This document shows positions 50,876 through 61,004 of a stretch of 64,000 nt of DNA, in pieces. The stretch's first letter is position 1, and the number at the start of each line of letters is the position of its first letter. This DNA is from Pseudobdellovibrionaceae bacterium. Lineage in GTDB: Bacteria > Bdellovibrionota > Bdellovibrionia > Bdellovibrionales > Bdellovibrionaceae. The position numbers and the translations under genes are program-made. Where the stretch lies: positions 186,001 to 250,000 of the forward strand of contig JAHBUV010000001.1 of assembly GCA_019637915.1 (NCBI GenBank). Reading direction: 5' to 3'. A model generated the notes under the pieces. It did not search any database and was not told the origin of the DNA. It was given only the letters and a program-made list of their open reading frames with translations.

Positions 50876-51814
50876 ATGGTCTTCCGAACCATCCGCGAGC
50901 TCTTGACGCCACGATCATCTCATTCCTCTGGTTGGCAAGCTGGCTTTACATTGATCGAGACCCTCGTCACCATGGCGATCGCCATGATCATTCTGCTGGG
51001 CGTGATGTCGCTGGGCGAGCACATCCGCCGGCAAAGCCGCGGCATCCAGCAAAAACAGGAAACCCTGGAGCTGAAGAACCTCATGCTGCAAAGGCTGGCC
51101 AGCCCCAGCGTCTGCACCTGGCAGCTGGCCGATCCCGGCATGACCGTATCGGTGAGCGGCCCGCTGAGCGCCTCCAACCCCAGCCCGACGCAACTGACTT
51201 TCACGGAATTGCGCCAGGGGCCCGATGTCGACTCGCCCGTGATGGTGCGGGAGAACTCCCTGCTGCCGGGATCGCAGACCGGTCTGCGCGTGAGCACGAT
51301 CACTCTCCATAATATCTATCCGACCGGGAACCAGGACGAGTACAGCGGCACCTTCGAAGTGCAGTTCGACCCCGTCTCGGTGGTCACGGCCCTGCAGCCG
51401 GTCCGTCACACGGTGACTTTCACCACCGTGGCCGGGGACCCTTTGAACGCCAAGCACATCGCCACCTGCAACGCGACACCGCGTCCCTTCATGGCCCGCT
51501 ATTGCAACACCTGGAATCAGGATCCCGTCGGACCCAACGCTTACGGCTGCGACCATCCCGTCGATGGCTTCTGCAATATCCCCAATTCGGAGAACGCCCG
51601 CTTTTGTTTCCTGATGGGCATGGATGATGACACGGCCTCGTTCAGCTATCCTTATACATCCAAGCACGGCTTCGTGTACGATCAGCCCCGCATCCCGGTG
51701 CATTTTTCCGCCATGCAGAAGTGCCAGATCGCGCCGAATCCCTCGGGGGGATGGAAGGTTTCCGCCTACTTCGGATGCGATATGGTGACCTGCCAAGTCG
51801 GCTGCATGTTCTGA
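50876..51814 (+). CDS. Prepilin-type N-terminal domain protein (pseudopilin-like)
   Basis: 312 aa; AAGGGAG before the ATG at 50876. A 23-residue leader ends in Gly followed by FTLIETLVTMAIAMIILLG, the prepilin peptidase site and hydrophobic pilin helix with the conserved Glu5. The long Cys-rich body (nine or more Cys, ending CQVGCMF) is unlike a simple pilin and resembles minor pseudopilins or surface proteins. It may be a minor component of the type IV pilus or type II secretion system. No other pilus gene is near. Confidence 0.82.
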   Translation: MVFRTIRELLTPRSSHSSGWQAGFTLIETLVTMAIAMIILLGVMSLGEHIRRQSRGIQQKQETLELKNLMLQRLASPSVCTWQLADPGMTVSVSGPLSASNPSPTQLTFTELRQGPDVDSPVMVRENSLLPGSQTGLRVSTITLHNIYPTGNQDEYSGTFEVQFDPVSVVTALQPVRHTVTFTTVAGDPLNAKHIATCNATPRPFMARYCNTWNQDPVGPNAYGCDHPVDGFCNIPNSENARFCFLMGMDDDTASFSYPYTSKHGFVYDQPRIPVHFSAMQKCQIAPNPSGGWKVSAYFGCDMVTCQVGCMF

Positions 51815-51919
51815 AATTAATCCCACCCACGCACTGCATAAGCGCTCGTCTTTTCCATGGCTTCCGACCATGATGACCCGGAGTTTTTACTCGGGACAGC
51901 AAGCACAGAAGGAGCACAC

Positions 51920-53035
51920 GTGGGGACGTTCGAAGTCATTTCGAAGCATGGTGATCATGAGCAAGTGGTATTCTGCCATGACAAAAGCGTCGGTCTGAAG
52001 GCCATCATCGCGATTCACAACACGGCCTTGGGCCCGGCTTTGGGCGGCACACGCATGTGGAACTACCAGCATGAGGACGAAGCCCTCGTCGACGTGCTCC
52101 GTCTGTCCAAAGGCATGACCTACAAAGCCGCCGCGGCGGGCCTCAATCTGGGGGGCGGGAAGGCCGTCATTATCGGCGACCCCAAGACGCAAAAATCCGA
52201 AGGGCTTTTCCGGGCCTTCGGTCAGTTCGTGAACTCTCTGAACGGCAAATACATCACCGCGGAAGACGTCGGCACCGCCGTCCAGGACATGGAATACATC
52301 TTTATGGAAACCCCCTGGGTGACCGGGATCCCGAAGGATTTCGGCGGTTCGGGTGATCCGTCCCCGTACACCTCCCATGGCGTGCTGATGGGCATCAAAG
52401 CCTCCGCCAAAGAGAAATTCGCCACGGACTCCCTGAAGGGCGTGCGCGTCGCCGTTCAGGGCCTGGGCAACGTCGGTTCGAACCTGGTGAAGTACCTCAT
52501 TGAAGAAGGCGCCAAAGTGGCCGTCACCGACATCGATCAGGGCCGCGTGAAAGCCCACCACGACAAATACGGCGTGGAGGCGGTTGCCCCCGATCAGATC
52601 CTTTCCACGGATTGCGACATCCTGGCGCCCTGCGCCCTCGGTGCCATCATCAACGACCAGACCATCGGCAAGATCAAAGCCAAGGTCGTCTGCGGCGGCG
52701 CCAACAACCAATTGGCCGAACCCCGCCACGGCGATCAGCTGCGCGAACTCGGCATCCTCTACGCCCCGGACTACGTGGTGAACGCCGGCGGTCTGATGAA
52801 CGTCTTCGTCGAGCTCGAAGGCTACAGCCCCGAGCGCGCTTTCGAAAAAACCCGCAAGGTCTACGACAATGTCGCCAAGGTCTTCGAGATCGCCAAGCGC
52901 GACAACATCGGCACCCACATCGCCGCCGACCGCATGGCGGAAGAGCGCGTGCAGACCATCGGTCACCTGCGCCAGCGCCATGGCGGCAACTCGAGCCGGG
53001 CGTTCACGACCTTGAGAGAAGTGCACAATCGCTAA
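51920..53035 (+). CDS. Leucine/valine-type amino acid dehydrogenase
   Basis: 371 aa from the GTG at 51920, five bases after AAGGAG. An upstream in-frame ATG at 51857 would add 21 unlike residues. [30 protein letters not shown] (substrate Lys and Gly loop) and the NAD Rossmann [11 protein letters not shown] match leucine dehydrogenases. It deaminates branched-chain amino acids to 2-oxo acids with NAD+, useful for an organism living on protein. Confidence 0.92.
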   Translation: MGTFEVISKHGDHEQVVFCHDKSVGLKAIIAIHNTALGPALGGTRMWNYQHEDEALVDVLRLSKGMTYKAAAAGLNLGGGKAVIIGDPKTQKSEGLFRAFGQFVNSLNGKYITAEDVGTAVQDMEYIFMETPWVTGIPKDFGGSGDPSPYTSHGVLMGIKASAKEKFATDSLKGVRVAVQGLGNVGSNLVKYLIEEGAKVAVTDIDQGRVKAHHDKYGVEAVAPDQILSTDCDILAPCALGAIINDQTIGKIKAKVVCGGANNQLAEPRHGDQLRELGILYAPDYVVNAGGLMNVFVELEGYSPERAFEKTRKVYDNVAKVFEIAKRDNIGTHIAADRMAEERVQTIGHLRQRHGGNSSRAFTTLREVHNR

Positions 53036-53059
53036 ACCCCGGGCCGGAGGAGAAACATC

Positions 53060-53863
53060 GTGAACAACACCAGTGTCCCCGCGAAAAAACGCGATCTGTT
53101 CCAGGACAGCCTGCGCCAGGTGTCCGACTGGACGATCGAGAACGCCAAAGTGATCTTCGCCGTTCTCGTGGTCGGCCTGGCCGTGGGAGCCGGCGCCGCT
53201 CTGTGGACGCAGATCAGCCTCTCGAAGGAAGCCGACTGGCAGAGCCAGTACTTCCTGATCGAAAAGAAAATCCTCGATCAAAAGCAGGCTTTCGACGAAG
53301 CCCGGCAGCAGGAAAAGGCCCGTGCCGCCAATCCGAAGGCCGCCAAAGACATGGCCGTCAAGGCCCTGCCCAGCGGCGATCTGCAGAAAGATTACGGCCC
53401 CATGGTGAAGGAGCTCTCGGACCTGATCCAGGCCGCCCCGAAAACCAAAGCTGGGGAGATGGCGGCGCTGAACCTCGCCGAGCTGCAGGCCCGCTACAAG
53501 CAGCCGGCCGAGGCCGTGGCCACCCTCGACAAGGTGAACACCGGCGATCGCGTCTCGGATCTGATCGGGGCGTTGGTCGTCAACATGCGCGCCGGTCTGG
53601 CCGCGGACCAGGGCGACTGCGGCAAGGCGATCGGCTTGTGGGAAAAAATCGCCCGCAACGGCAAAGCCTCTTTCCTGCATGACGATGCCCGTTTGCACAT
53701 GGGCCTTTGCTACGAAAAAATGAACGAGTTCGCCAAGGCCGAGCAGATCTACAATGAGATCGCGGTGCCGGCGGCGGCGGGCCAGGAGCGCGACGAGGCC
53801 TCGGTGAAAGAGGCCGAGCGTTCGCTGCGTCTGCTCAAGCTGAAAAAAACGAGCGGGTCCTGA
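53060..53863 (+). CDS. YfgM-like TPR-fold membrane protein
   Basis: 267 aa, GTG start with GGAGGAG upstream. One membrane helix near residue 35 (VIFAVLVVGLAVGAGAAL) is followed by helical repeats with TPR-like spacing (AALNLAELQARYKQPAEAVA; ARLHMGLCYEKMNEFAKAE). YfgM proteins work with the SecYEG-PpiD exit site and are encoded beside bamB, as here. It is two bases from the next gene, so one operon. Confidence 0.8.
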   Translation: MNNTSVPAKKRDLFQDSLRQVSDWTIENAKVIFAVLVVGLAVGAGAALWTQISLSKEADWQSQYFLIEKKILDQKQAFDEARQQEKARAANPKAAKDMAVKALPSGDLQKDYGPMVKELSDLIQAAPKTKAGEMAALNLAELQARYKQPAEAVATLDKVNTGDRVSDLIGALVVNMRAGLAADQGDCGKAIGLWEKIARNGKASFLHDDARLHMGLCYEKMNEFAKAEQIYNEIAVPAAAGQERDEASVKEAERSLRLLKLKKTSGS

Positions 53864-53864
53864 C

Positions 53865-55025
53865 ATGAAAGCCGGCCTGATGATCCTGGCGCTGATGGGT
53901 CTTTCGGCCTGCGCCACCCTGGAGAAATGGACCGAGGGCAACCGCGAACACCGCGAATTCCAGGTCGACAAGGCCTGGGTGCGCTTCGCTCCGGCGGAGC
54001 CCAATGAAGGTTATCGCAAGATTGAACGCATGACGCCCGTGATGGCGGGGCGGGTTCTGCTCACGGGCAACGCCCTGGACGGGGTCGTCGCCTGGGACCG
54101 TGAAACGGGCCAGGAACTGTGGCGCGTGAAAACCATCAATGGCGTCGAGGGCGGCGCCGCCTTGATCCGCGATCGTTTGTTTTTCGGCGCCAGCGACGGA
54201 CAGTTTTATTCCGTCGACGTGCGCAACGGCCGCGTTCTCTGGACCTTCCCCACCAACGCCGAGACCTTGAGCGAGCCCCTCCTCGACAGCGAGCGGGGAG
54301 TGGTCTATGTGCTCACCTCCGCCAATGTGGTGCACGCCCTGGAGGCGGACTCGGGCCGGCCCCTGTGGGTCTACTCCCGCACCGACACCAATAATTTCTC
54401 CGTTCGCGGCGGCACCAAGCCGGCGTTGAAAGGGGACAATCTCTATGTCGGTTTCAGCGACGGTTTTTTCACGGCCTTGAGCGCCAAGACCGGTCAGGTG
54501 CGCTGGGAAGTGCAGTTGAACCGCAACAAACGCTTCCGCGATGTCGACACGACTCCGGTCATCGACGGCGATCGTTTGTACGTGGCGGGCTATGACGACC
54601 GCCTGTACTGCCTGTCGGTGGAAAAGGGCGATGTCCTCTGGAAAATCGATCAGGGCGGTTACGCCGGTCTGACTCTGCTGGGGACGCGGGTCTATTACCC
54701 CACCAGCGGCGGCGAGGTCCTGGCTCTGGACCGTGAGAACGGCCAGGTGCTTTGGACCTACAAAATCCCCGAGGACAAGGGCATCGCCACCTCGATCGTG
54801 CCTTTCAAAGGCCTGCTGGTGTTCGGGGAGTCCCGGGGACTGTTGCGCTTCGTGGACGCCGGCACCGGCCGTCCCGTGGCCCACTTCGAACCGGGTCGGG
54901 GGGTTTTCTCCACGCCGTCGGTGGATGAAAAGAACGGCTCCGTTTATTTCATCTCCAACGAGGCCAATGTTTATGCTTTGAAGGCGGGCTGGGTTTCGAC
55001 GTCGGGCCTGTCTTACCTGAGGTGA
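53865..55025 (+). CDS. bamB: BamB-like PQQ-repeat lipoprotein
   Basis: 386 aa. Lipobox GLSAC follows a short signal peptide. Repeated WDRETGQELWRVK-type blades (VRNGRVLWTFPT, AKTGQVRWEV, VEKGDVLWKI, RENGQVLWTYKI) build a seven- or eight-bladed beta-propeller. BamB is the outer-membrane lipoprotein of the BAM barrel-assembly complex. The link with the YfgM-like gene supports this call. Confidence 0.87.
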   Translation: MKAGLMILALMGLSACATLEKWTEGNREHREFQVDKAWVRFAPAEPNEGYRKIERMTPVMAGRVLLTGNALDGVVAWDRETGQELWRVKTINGVEGGAALIRDRLFFGASDGQFYSVDVRNGRVLWTFPTNAETLSEPLLDSERGVVYVLTSANVVHALEADSGRPLWVYSRTDTNNFSVRGGTKPALKGDNLYVGFSDGFFTALSAKTGQVRWEVQLNRNKRFRDVDTTPVIDGDRLYVAGYDDRLYCLSVEKGDVLWKIDQGGYAGLTLLGTRVYYPTSGGEVLALDRENGQVLWTYKIPEDKGIATSIVPFKGLLVFGESRGLLRFVDAGTGRPVAHFEPGRGVFSTPSVDEKNGSVYFISNEANVYALKAGWVSTSGLSYLR

Positions 55026-55029
55026 TCGC

Positions 55030-55419
55030 ATGCGCGCGGGATGGCTGTTGTCTTTGTTTTTCCTCCTGGGGGCTTGCGCCAGCCAGAACTGCCGCAGTCT
55101 GAACGAGAAAAACGGCGTGGCCCGGCCGCCGCTGCGTCAGGAGGTGGATCCCATGAGCCGTCCGTCCCATGCCGACCGCGTGCGCGTCTACAAGCCCGAT
55201 GGCAGCCTGCAGTGCAACCAGGGCAAGACCATCTCCTTGAGTGAAATGCAGAAAGAGCTGAAGGGCATCACCGTGCATGGAAGCTTCAACCAGCACGACG
55301 GCCTGATGCGCATCCAAATGTGCGGCACCCCGACCGGCAACAGCAATGTCTATGAGATCGACCGCCAGAACCTGGAAGCCGCGCTGAAGGCGGGCTTCAA
55401 GGAATGGACGGCGGAGTGA
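55030..55419 (+). CDS. Small lipoprotein (hypothetical)
   Basis: 129 aa, with lipobox LLGAC. The mature part has VYKPDGSLQCNQGKTISL, then MQKELKGITVHGSF and MCGTPTGNSNVYEI, with two Cys that may pair. It follows bamB by four bases, in the same operon, and so probably acts at the outer membrane. No family is recognised. Confidence 0.75.
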   Translation: MRAGWLLSLFFLLGACASQNCRSLNEKNGVARPPLRQEVDPMSRPSHADRVRVYKPDGSLQCNQGKTISLSEMQKELKGITVHGSFNQHDGLMRIQMCGTPTGNSNVYEIDRQNLEAALKAGFKEWTAE

Positions 55420-55429
55420 GCCGCCCCGC

Positions 55430-58045
55430 TCAGCGGTCCCGCGGTTTCGGCGGCTTGAGGTAGTAATCCTCTTCCATGAAGGCCTTGATCCGGGCGGACG
55501 GCGTGGTGTCGGCCTCCGCGGCCAATTCATTCAGCGAAACCCGGCGCAGAATCCGGCGGGCGGGGATTTTCTCGAACGACAGCACTTCATATTGTCGGAA
55601 GTACTTGCTGCCTTCATTCGCGGTGACCTGGCCGACGTTGACCTCGACGAAGTACAGGTAGCTCACGGCATCGGTGAAGGTGAACGGCAGCTTGGAAGCC
55701 GTCGTCCCGTCCGCCAGTTCTTCGGTGCGGATGTAGAGATCCGTCGAGGTGGAGAAGGACACCGACTCTTTCAGGGGCGTGTTCACCGAGTGCAGATAGT
55801 GGTTCACGAACTCCCGATCAAACTCCACGTCGATGCCGCGCTCATCGAAGCGATGGGTGCGGAGAACCTTTTCCAGCCGCGGCACGAGGGATTTGAAGCC
55901 GGGGATCAGGGCCTCGGCCCGGCGGCTCCAAAAGTCGCCCGCCGGCTGGCCCGCCTGCAGGCGTTGGGCGTTGGCTTGAATGAATCCGCGCAAGGTCTCG
56001 TAACCCGGCAGGCTTTTCGCGAGCTCGATGTAGGATTGGTTGCTGCGGAAACCCATCACGCGGCTGACGTTCATATCACTGCGCAAAAGAACGATGCGCC
56101 CGGCGCGCATCCGGCCCATGGCCTCCTCGAAGGAGGCGTACTTCAAGGCGCTGTGCTGCAAATAAGCCTGGTACAGGGCCCACTTCGGGTCCTTGTCGAG
56201 TTCGGCCTGCTCCGTGGCGCTCAGCTTCTGGCGCTGCCCCTCCACCTGGGCGAGGAGGCTTTTCGCGGCCTGAAACAGCTGGCCCCGGGATTTCTGGATG
56301 CGGCCCTCCCAATCCGGCTCGCGGCTGTCGCGGGCGAACTTCAAGGACTCCTGGAACTTCAGGTCCATGAGCTGGTACTGGGCCAGCACTTCCGAGACCG
56401 TGACTTTCATCCCGAACTCCACGGAGCGCTCGAAGTTCGTGTTGTAACCCCGCGTGGCGGCCAGGACCTGGAAAGGATCGCGGTCGCGGATCGTGATGGA
56501 GTTTTCAAAGACTTCGCGCTGCCAAGGGTAGAGGGCGATCTCGCCCTCTTTGTTGGCGCGCGCGATGACCGCGTAGTCCGTCAGTCGGACCTGGGACAGA
56601 TCCAATCGCCCCTCTTCGGCGGCGCGCAGGGCCTTGAAGTGGGAACTGAAAATCTCGCGGTGCGCGGGACTCAGCCGCCGGCGCGAAAACCGCGTCGGAC
56701 GGGCCTCGCCGCGCTCCCCGTAGAGGAAATAACTCTGGTCCGAAATCGGGTACATGGTCATTTCCTGGGCCCGCAGCACGTGGGGGATGCCTTTGTCGTT
56801 GTAGAAAAACCCGTCCGCCAGGAATAAAAACCTCTCGCCGCCGATGCGCAGGATTTTGCGGTCGCTCTCGGGGAAAAGATTCTCCTCCATCCAGCGGTTG
56901 CGCGCGATCACGTCGCGGCGGAGAAGCTCCAGAACGGGTTTTTGATCCTTGCGCCGGGGTGTCGAGGGCAACAGATTGGTGGTCGGCGCATCGGCGAAAT
57001 TCGACCGGTTGACGGCGGGAACCGATGAAAAGCTCATCTCCTTGCCGAGGTCCAGGAACTCCTGCATGCCCAGACGAACCTCCTGGGCCCAGTCTTTCGG
57101 CGACATGTAGATGTCGAACTGCGCGGCGGAAAAGATCATCGGCGGCAGGTTGAACTCGCGCAGCAGGCGGTTCATGAGGAGCATGGAGGTGCGGCCGTTG
57201 CCATCCACGAAGGGGTGCAACGACACGAAGGCGTGCTGAAAGCCCGCCGCGAGGTCGATCGGGTCCATGGTGTCGCGGTTGCTTTCGACCCAATGGATCA
57301 GTTCCGACAATTTTTGTTGAATCTCGCGGTGGTCCCCGTACAGGATGACGCCGCGACGTTTGTCCTTGCGGCTGAAAGGGAAGGGGAGTTCGGCGAAGCC
57401 CTTGAGCCAGGGGTTGTTTTTCAGGGCCAGGTACTGGTCTTCCGTCAAAGGATGCTTCAGCGGGTCCTCGCCGTAGTTGTTGCGTTTTTTGAAAACGGTC
57501 GGCCGCGCCGCGCTCGTCCCTTTGCCGAAGTAACCGGCGAGGAAACCCAGGCCGAACATCCCGCCGCGGTCATAGGCCAGGGAGTGGAGTTTTTGGATCA
57601 GCTCCGGCGTGAGGCGGAAATCGCCGCGCGGGATCTGGTTGAGGAAATCACGGGCCCGGGCGTAATTGTGGTACTGATCGAGTCCGTAGATCTCGGTGGC
57701 GTGTTTCTCCAGGCGCTGGGCGAGGTAATCCGCCTTGCGCACGAACTGCAGGGAGTTCAATTCATTCTCGACCCAGTTCTGCCATTCGTATTGACGCTGG
57801 ATTTTCCCGTAGCGCTGCCGGATCGTTTCCGTGTTTTGCAGCAGGAGTTGCAAGGCCGTCGGAGCCTCCGTGAACACGGCCTCGCAGCGCAGCTTGGCCG
57901 AGGGGGCGAAGGACGCGCTCACCTGCGCCGGAGTCCGGGAGACGGGCGAAAGAGGCTCTAAGCGCGCGAAGGCCTGAGGGGCCCACGAAAAATTCATTCC
58001 CACGGCGATGAGAAGCGACGGACTGAGTTTTCTCGCACGAATCAT
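55430..58045 (-). CDS. Very large secreted Fic-domain protein
   Basis: 871 aa, AGGAGA before the ATG at 58045. The N-terminus has a possible signal peptide (LLIAVGMNFSWAPQAFA). The Fic core has HPFVDGNGRT near residue 277, with catalytic His, the acidic residue and the phosphate-binding GNGR; the motif's last Arg is replaced by Met (GNGRTSML). Fic enzymes move AMP or other phosphate groups onto proteins. The 590 residues after it match nothing I recognise. A secreted effector or envelope modifier is likely. Confidence 0.85.
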   Translation of the reverse strand: MIRARKLSPSLLIAVGMNFSWAPQAFARLEPLSPVSRTPAQVSASFAPSAKLRCEAVFTEAPTALQLLLQNTETIRQRYGKIQRQYEWQNWVENELNSLQFVRKADYLAQRLEKHATEIYGLDQYHNYARARDFLNQIPRGDFRLTPELIQKLHSLAYDRGGMFGLGFLAGYFGKGTSAARPTVFKKRNNYGEDPLKHPLTEDQYLALKNNPWLKGFAELPFPFSRKDKRRGVILYGDHREIQQKLSELIHWVESNRDTMDPIDLAAGFQHAFVSLHPFVDGNGRTSMLLMNRLLREFNLPPMIFSAAQFDIYMSPKDWAQEVRLGMQEFLDLGKEMSFSSVPAVNRSNFADAPTTNLLPSTPRRKDQKPVLELLRRDVIARNRWMEENLFPESDRKILRIGGERFLFLADGFFYNDKGIPHVLRAQEMTMYPISDQSYFLYGERGEARPTRFSRRRLSPAHREIFSSHFKALRAAEEGRLDLSQVRLTDYAVIARANKEGEIALYPWQREVFENSITIRDRDPFQVLAATRGYNTNFERSVEFGMKVTVSEVLAQYQLMDLKFQESLKFARDSREPDWEGRIQKSRGQLFQAAKSLLAQVEGQRQKLSATEQAELDKDPKWALYQAYLQHSALKYASFEEAMGRMRAGRIVLLRSDMNVSRVMGFRSNQSYIELAKSLPGYETLRGFIQANAQRLQAGQPAGDFWSRRAEALIPGFKSLVPRLEKVLRTHRFDERGIDVEFDREFVNHYLHSVNTPLKESVSFSTSTDLYIRTEELADGTTASKLPFTFTDAVSYLYFVEVNVGQVTANEGSKYFRQYEVLSFEKIPARRILRRVSLNELAAEADTTPSARIKAFMEEDYYLKPPKPRDR

Positions 58046-58394
58046 TCCCGTTCTCCTGGTTCAAACAGTGCCCCAAAATGAAGCGGACGGAGGGAGTTCC
58101 CATCAAGTCCTTGAAATGCAAGAACCAGGGGCCGGGGGGTTCAATCCAGGGCCTCCCAGGGGGCCCGGGCAGGCCCTGCGGGGTGTTTTGTTCGACAGGG
58201 GGGCAAAAGCTCGACAATCCATCGCCGGCGGGCCTGGACCCATTCCTTGTGTCGGAACATAATATAACTTATCAGAAAAATGAAAAAGGCCTGGTTTGGA
58301 CGGTCCTTGGCCGTTTTCTTTCGATCTGGGCGCCTCCCTCCCGGATCCTTCAGTCCCATAGCTTCTCGTTCGCCTTTGCGATAGGCTGAGTTTC
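58046..58394. other. 349-bp divergent promoter region
   Basis: This lies between the minus-strand Fic gene and the plus-strand sdaA gene. It has a T/A-rich segment around 58258-58275 (AATATAACTTATC) that could carry a -10 box. The rest is GC-rich, with no coding sense or clear hairpin recognised. Confidence 0.5.
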
Positions 58395-59765
58395 ATGTCC
58401 ACGCCGTCCATTAGTGTGTTTGATCTATTTAAGATCGGCATCGGCCCTTCGAGCTCCCACACCGTGGGGCCGATGAAGGCCGCCCGCCAGTATCTGAGCC
58501 TGCTTCAGGAGTCCGGATCATTGGACCGCGTGCGCACCTTGCGCGTGAGTCTTTACGGATCCCTGGCGTTGACCGGCATCGGCCACGGCACGGATAAAGC
58601 GATTTTATTGGGACTGGCGGGCCACGAGCCGGATCAGATCGATCCGGGACTGATCGAGCCGATCGTTCGGAAGATCCGCGCCGATCAAAAAATCCCGCTT
58701 TTGGGCGCGCGCGAGATCGACTTCGATCCCTCCAGGGATCTGGTCTGGCACCGCAACCAGAATCTGCCGGGTCATCCCAACGGCATGCGCTTCGAAGCCT
58801 GGGACGGCCAAGGGCACTTGCTCCAGGAGCATCTTTTTTATTCCATCGGCGGCGGCTTCATCACCTGCGAGGGACTGGACCCGACTTCGAGCCAGGAACA
58901 ACCCGTTCCCCATCCTTTCCGCACCGGAGAGGATCTTTTGCGCATCGGCCGCGAAACGGGCCTGAAGCTCTGGCAGATCGTGCATGAAAACGAACTCGTG
59001 CGCCGGACTCCACAGGAAATTCATGAAGGGGTGAAACGCATCGCCCAGGTCATGAAAGACTGCATCGAGCGCGGCTTCCATCACCCCGGAAATCTGCCGG
59101 GCGGCATGAAGGTCCGCCGGCGGGCCCCGGATTTGTTCAAAGACCTGCGCGCCCGCCAAGGACAAAACGATCCCCTGGACGCCTTGGACTGGGTCAACGC
59201 GTTCGCCATCTCCGTGAATGAGGAGAACGCCGCCTTCGGGCGCGTCGTCACCGCCCCGACCAACGGCGCCGCCGGCATCATCCCCTCCTGCCTCGAGTAC
59301 TACCGGCGTTTCCTGAACGGTGACGATGAAGGGGTTTTGCGCTTCTTCCTGACCGCCACGGCGGTGGGGACTCTGTACAAACTCAACGCCTCGATCTCCG
59401 GCGCGGAGGTCGGCTGCCAGGGCGAGGTCGGCGTGGCGAGTTCCATGGCGGCCGCGGCCCTGGCAGAAGTCATGGGCGGCAGCAACGAGCACATCGAGAA
59501 CGCCGCCGAGATCGCCATGGAACACCATCTGGGGATGACCTGCGATCCCGTCGGCGGCCTCGTGCAGATCCCCTGCATCGAGCGCAACGCCATGGGCGCG
59601 GTGAAAGCCTTGAATGCCGCGAGGATGTCGCTGAAAGGTGATGGACAACATGCGATCTCCCTGGACCGTGTCATCAAGACCATGTGGGACACCGGTCAGG
59701 ACATGAGCACGAAGTACAAGGAAACTTCCCGCGGCGGCCTCGCCGTCAACGTTCCCGAGTGCTGA
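58395..59765 (+). CDS. sdaA: L-serine dehydratase (iron-sulfur, single chain)
   Basis: 456 aa, full length. [21 protein letters not shown] opens the alpha/beta-fused enzyme (shorter form [15 protein letters not shown]). Later [28 protein letters not shown] and [19 protein letters not shown] supply the Cys that hold the 4Fe-4S cluster. It deaminates serine to pyruvate in the cytoplasm. With glyA and the amino acid dehydrogenase it points to amino acids as an energy source. Confidence 0.96.
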   Translation: MSTPSISVFDLFKIGIGPSSSHTVGPMKAARQYLSLLQESGSLDRVRTLRVSLYGSLALTGIGHGTDKAILLGLAGHEPDQIDPGLIEPIVRKIRADQKIPLLGAREIDFDPSRDLVWHRNQNLPGHPNGMRFEAWDGQGHLLQEHLFYSIGGGFITCEGLDPTSSQEQPVPHPFRTGEDLLRIGRETGLKLWQIVHENELVRRTPQEIHEGVKRIAQVMKDCIERGFHHPGNLPGGMKVRRRAPDLFKDLRARQGQNDPLDALDWVNAFAISVNEENAAFGRVVTAPTNGAAGIIPSCLEYYRRFLNGDDEGVLRFFLTATAVGTLYKLNASISGAEVGCQGEVGVASSMAAAALAEVMGGSNEHIENAAEIAMEHHLGMTCDPVGGLVQIPCIERNAMGAVKALNAARMSLKGDGQHAISLDRVIKTMWDTGQDMSTKYKETSRGGLAVNVPEC

Positions 59766-59785
59766 AGCGCTCTCCCCGAGCGCTT
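59765..59785. terminator. Stem-loop between convergent genes
   Basis: AAGCGCTC-TCCCC-GAGCGCTT forms a perfect 8-bp stem with a 5-base loop between the convergent sdaA and receiver/PilZ-like genes. No T-run follows, so termination strength is unclear. Confidence 0.4.
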
Positions 59786-59790
59786 GCCCC

Positions 59791-60582
59791 TTAAGCCGCC
59801 TGCTTTTCTTCGGCGTATTCCTGGCGGATGAGTTTGCGGATCGATTGGGTTTCCGCCGGCGTGATGCCGATGAACATCAGGCTCACCATGAATTGCGTGT
59901 CCGAAACCTTTTTGCAGTCCATCACCACGGCCGCCAAGGGCTCCGACAGGTACGGGGCCGAAGCCCAGAGCACGGTGCCCGCGTCCAGGGGCTTGTTGCT
60001 CTCCACTTTCATGCCGTACTCGGACAGGGTCTTGGACTTGTAGCGGAAGGACAGGTCGATCTCTTTCTCGCAATCCATTGAAAACAGAACGGCTTCCTTG
60101 ATCACGGGCAGGGCCGGATTGTAGAGGTTCATCTTCTGGATGAAGAGGCTGCTGTCCAAAGGCTTCAGGAGAACGTCCTTCCAGCCTGAACGCACCAGGG
60201 TCAGCGTCCTTTCGCGGTCCGTCTTCGAGCAGACGATCACGATCGGGATCTGCGCGTTGGCCGGATTTTTTTTGCACATTTCACGCAGTTCCGAGAGATA
60301 TTGCTCGGGAGTCCGGTCGTTGATCACTTCTTCTTCGACCAGGATGGAATGGAGCGGATGTTTTTCGATCAGCTCGAGAATCTTTTCTTTGCTGACCCCG
60401 GGGAAAACTCGGAAAGACTTGTCCGTATTATCCGGAGCCACGGCTTGAAACGCGACCTGAACCATTTTCGCAAAATTCAGGTCCGTTCCCGCCACCAACA
60501 CGTTCAGGGCGTTTCCGCCGCCGCTGGTGGCCACTTCCTCGGTTCCCGTCGCAACTGGGGGACCGGTGTTCGGAGTCGTCAT
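59791..60582 (-). CDS. Receiver-like plus PilZ-like domain protein
   Basis: 263 aa. Residues 27-150 have the receiver fold order (NVLVAGTDLNFAKM; IPIVIVCSKTD; DVLLKPLDSSLF with the conserved Lys), but the position of the phospho-acceptor Asp reads Glu (ILVEEEV), so it may be a pseudo-receiver. The C-terminal 100 residues (FRYKSKTLSEYGMKVESN, then VVMDCKKV) look like a PilZ variant without the RxxxR motif. It may be a signalling adaptor rather than a switch. Confidence 0.65.
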   Translation of the reverse strand: MTTPNTGPPVATGTEEVATSGGGNALNVLVAGTDLNFAKMVQVAFQAVAPDNTDKSFRVFPGVSKEKILELIEKHPLHSILVEEEVINDRTPEQYLSELREMCKKNPANAQIPIVIVCSKTDRERTLTLVRSGWKDVLLKPLDSSLFIQKMNLYNPALPVIKEAVLFSMDCEKEIDLSFRYKSKTLSEYGMKVESNKPLDAGTVLWASAPYLSEPLAAVVMDCKKVSDTQFMVSLMFIGITPAETQSIRKLIRQEYAEEKQAA

Positions 60583-60696
60583 AAGATCCTCCTCATCGTT
60601 GTCCCGACTTTCGTCCTTAATCTAATTATCGGACGTTTCAAGTCGGCACTTGAGGGGATGCGAAGTCGGCCGTCCCGGAATGGGATTGAGGAAAAA

Positions 60697-60972
60697 TTAA
60701 AACTTGAGGGTGCTCTGCAGCTTGTACTGCGAGCCCGTCCCCCGCGCCGACTCCATCAGGCTCACCCGCCCCTTCAGGCGGTAAGCGCTTCCCGTGACGG
60801 GAGCGCTGTCGGAGCCCAGGGTGATGCGGCCCGCTTTGGGGGAACTCGTGTCATTGACCGGGGGATTGGGATCGTTCGACGGCAGCTTCAACAAAGCGGT
60901 GATCTGCGGGTCCATCTTTTGACAGCCCGACAACACCATGCCCAGCAGGAGAAACACGAAGCCCTTTTTCAT
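60697..60972 (-). CDS. Small lipoprotein (hypothetical)
   Basis: 91 aa. The signal peptide ends LSGC. The mature part is Pro/Ser-rich for 40 residues, then GRITLGSDSAPVTGSAYRLK and GSQYKLQSTLKF, beta-strand-like, with two repeats of the pattern G.AYRLKG / G.QYKLQS. It lies just after the M28 gene on the same strand (28-base gap) and may be cotranscribed with it. Confidence 0.65.
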   Translation of the reverse strand: MKKGFVFLLLGMVLSGCQKMDPQITALLKLPSNDPNPPVNDTSSPKAGRITLGSDSAPVTGSAYRLKGRVSLMESARGTGSQYKLQSTLKF

Positions 60973-61004
60973 CAAAGGGCTTATCGGAGCGAAAATGAAA
61001 AAAA

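Noticed and set aside
51887-54004. 705-codon minus-strand frame across the dehydrogenase and YfgM-like genes
   Set aside because: It spans two real plus-strand genes and their gap and shows no domain of its own.
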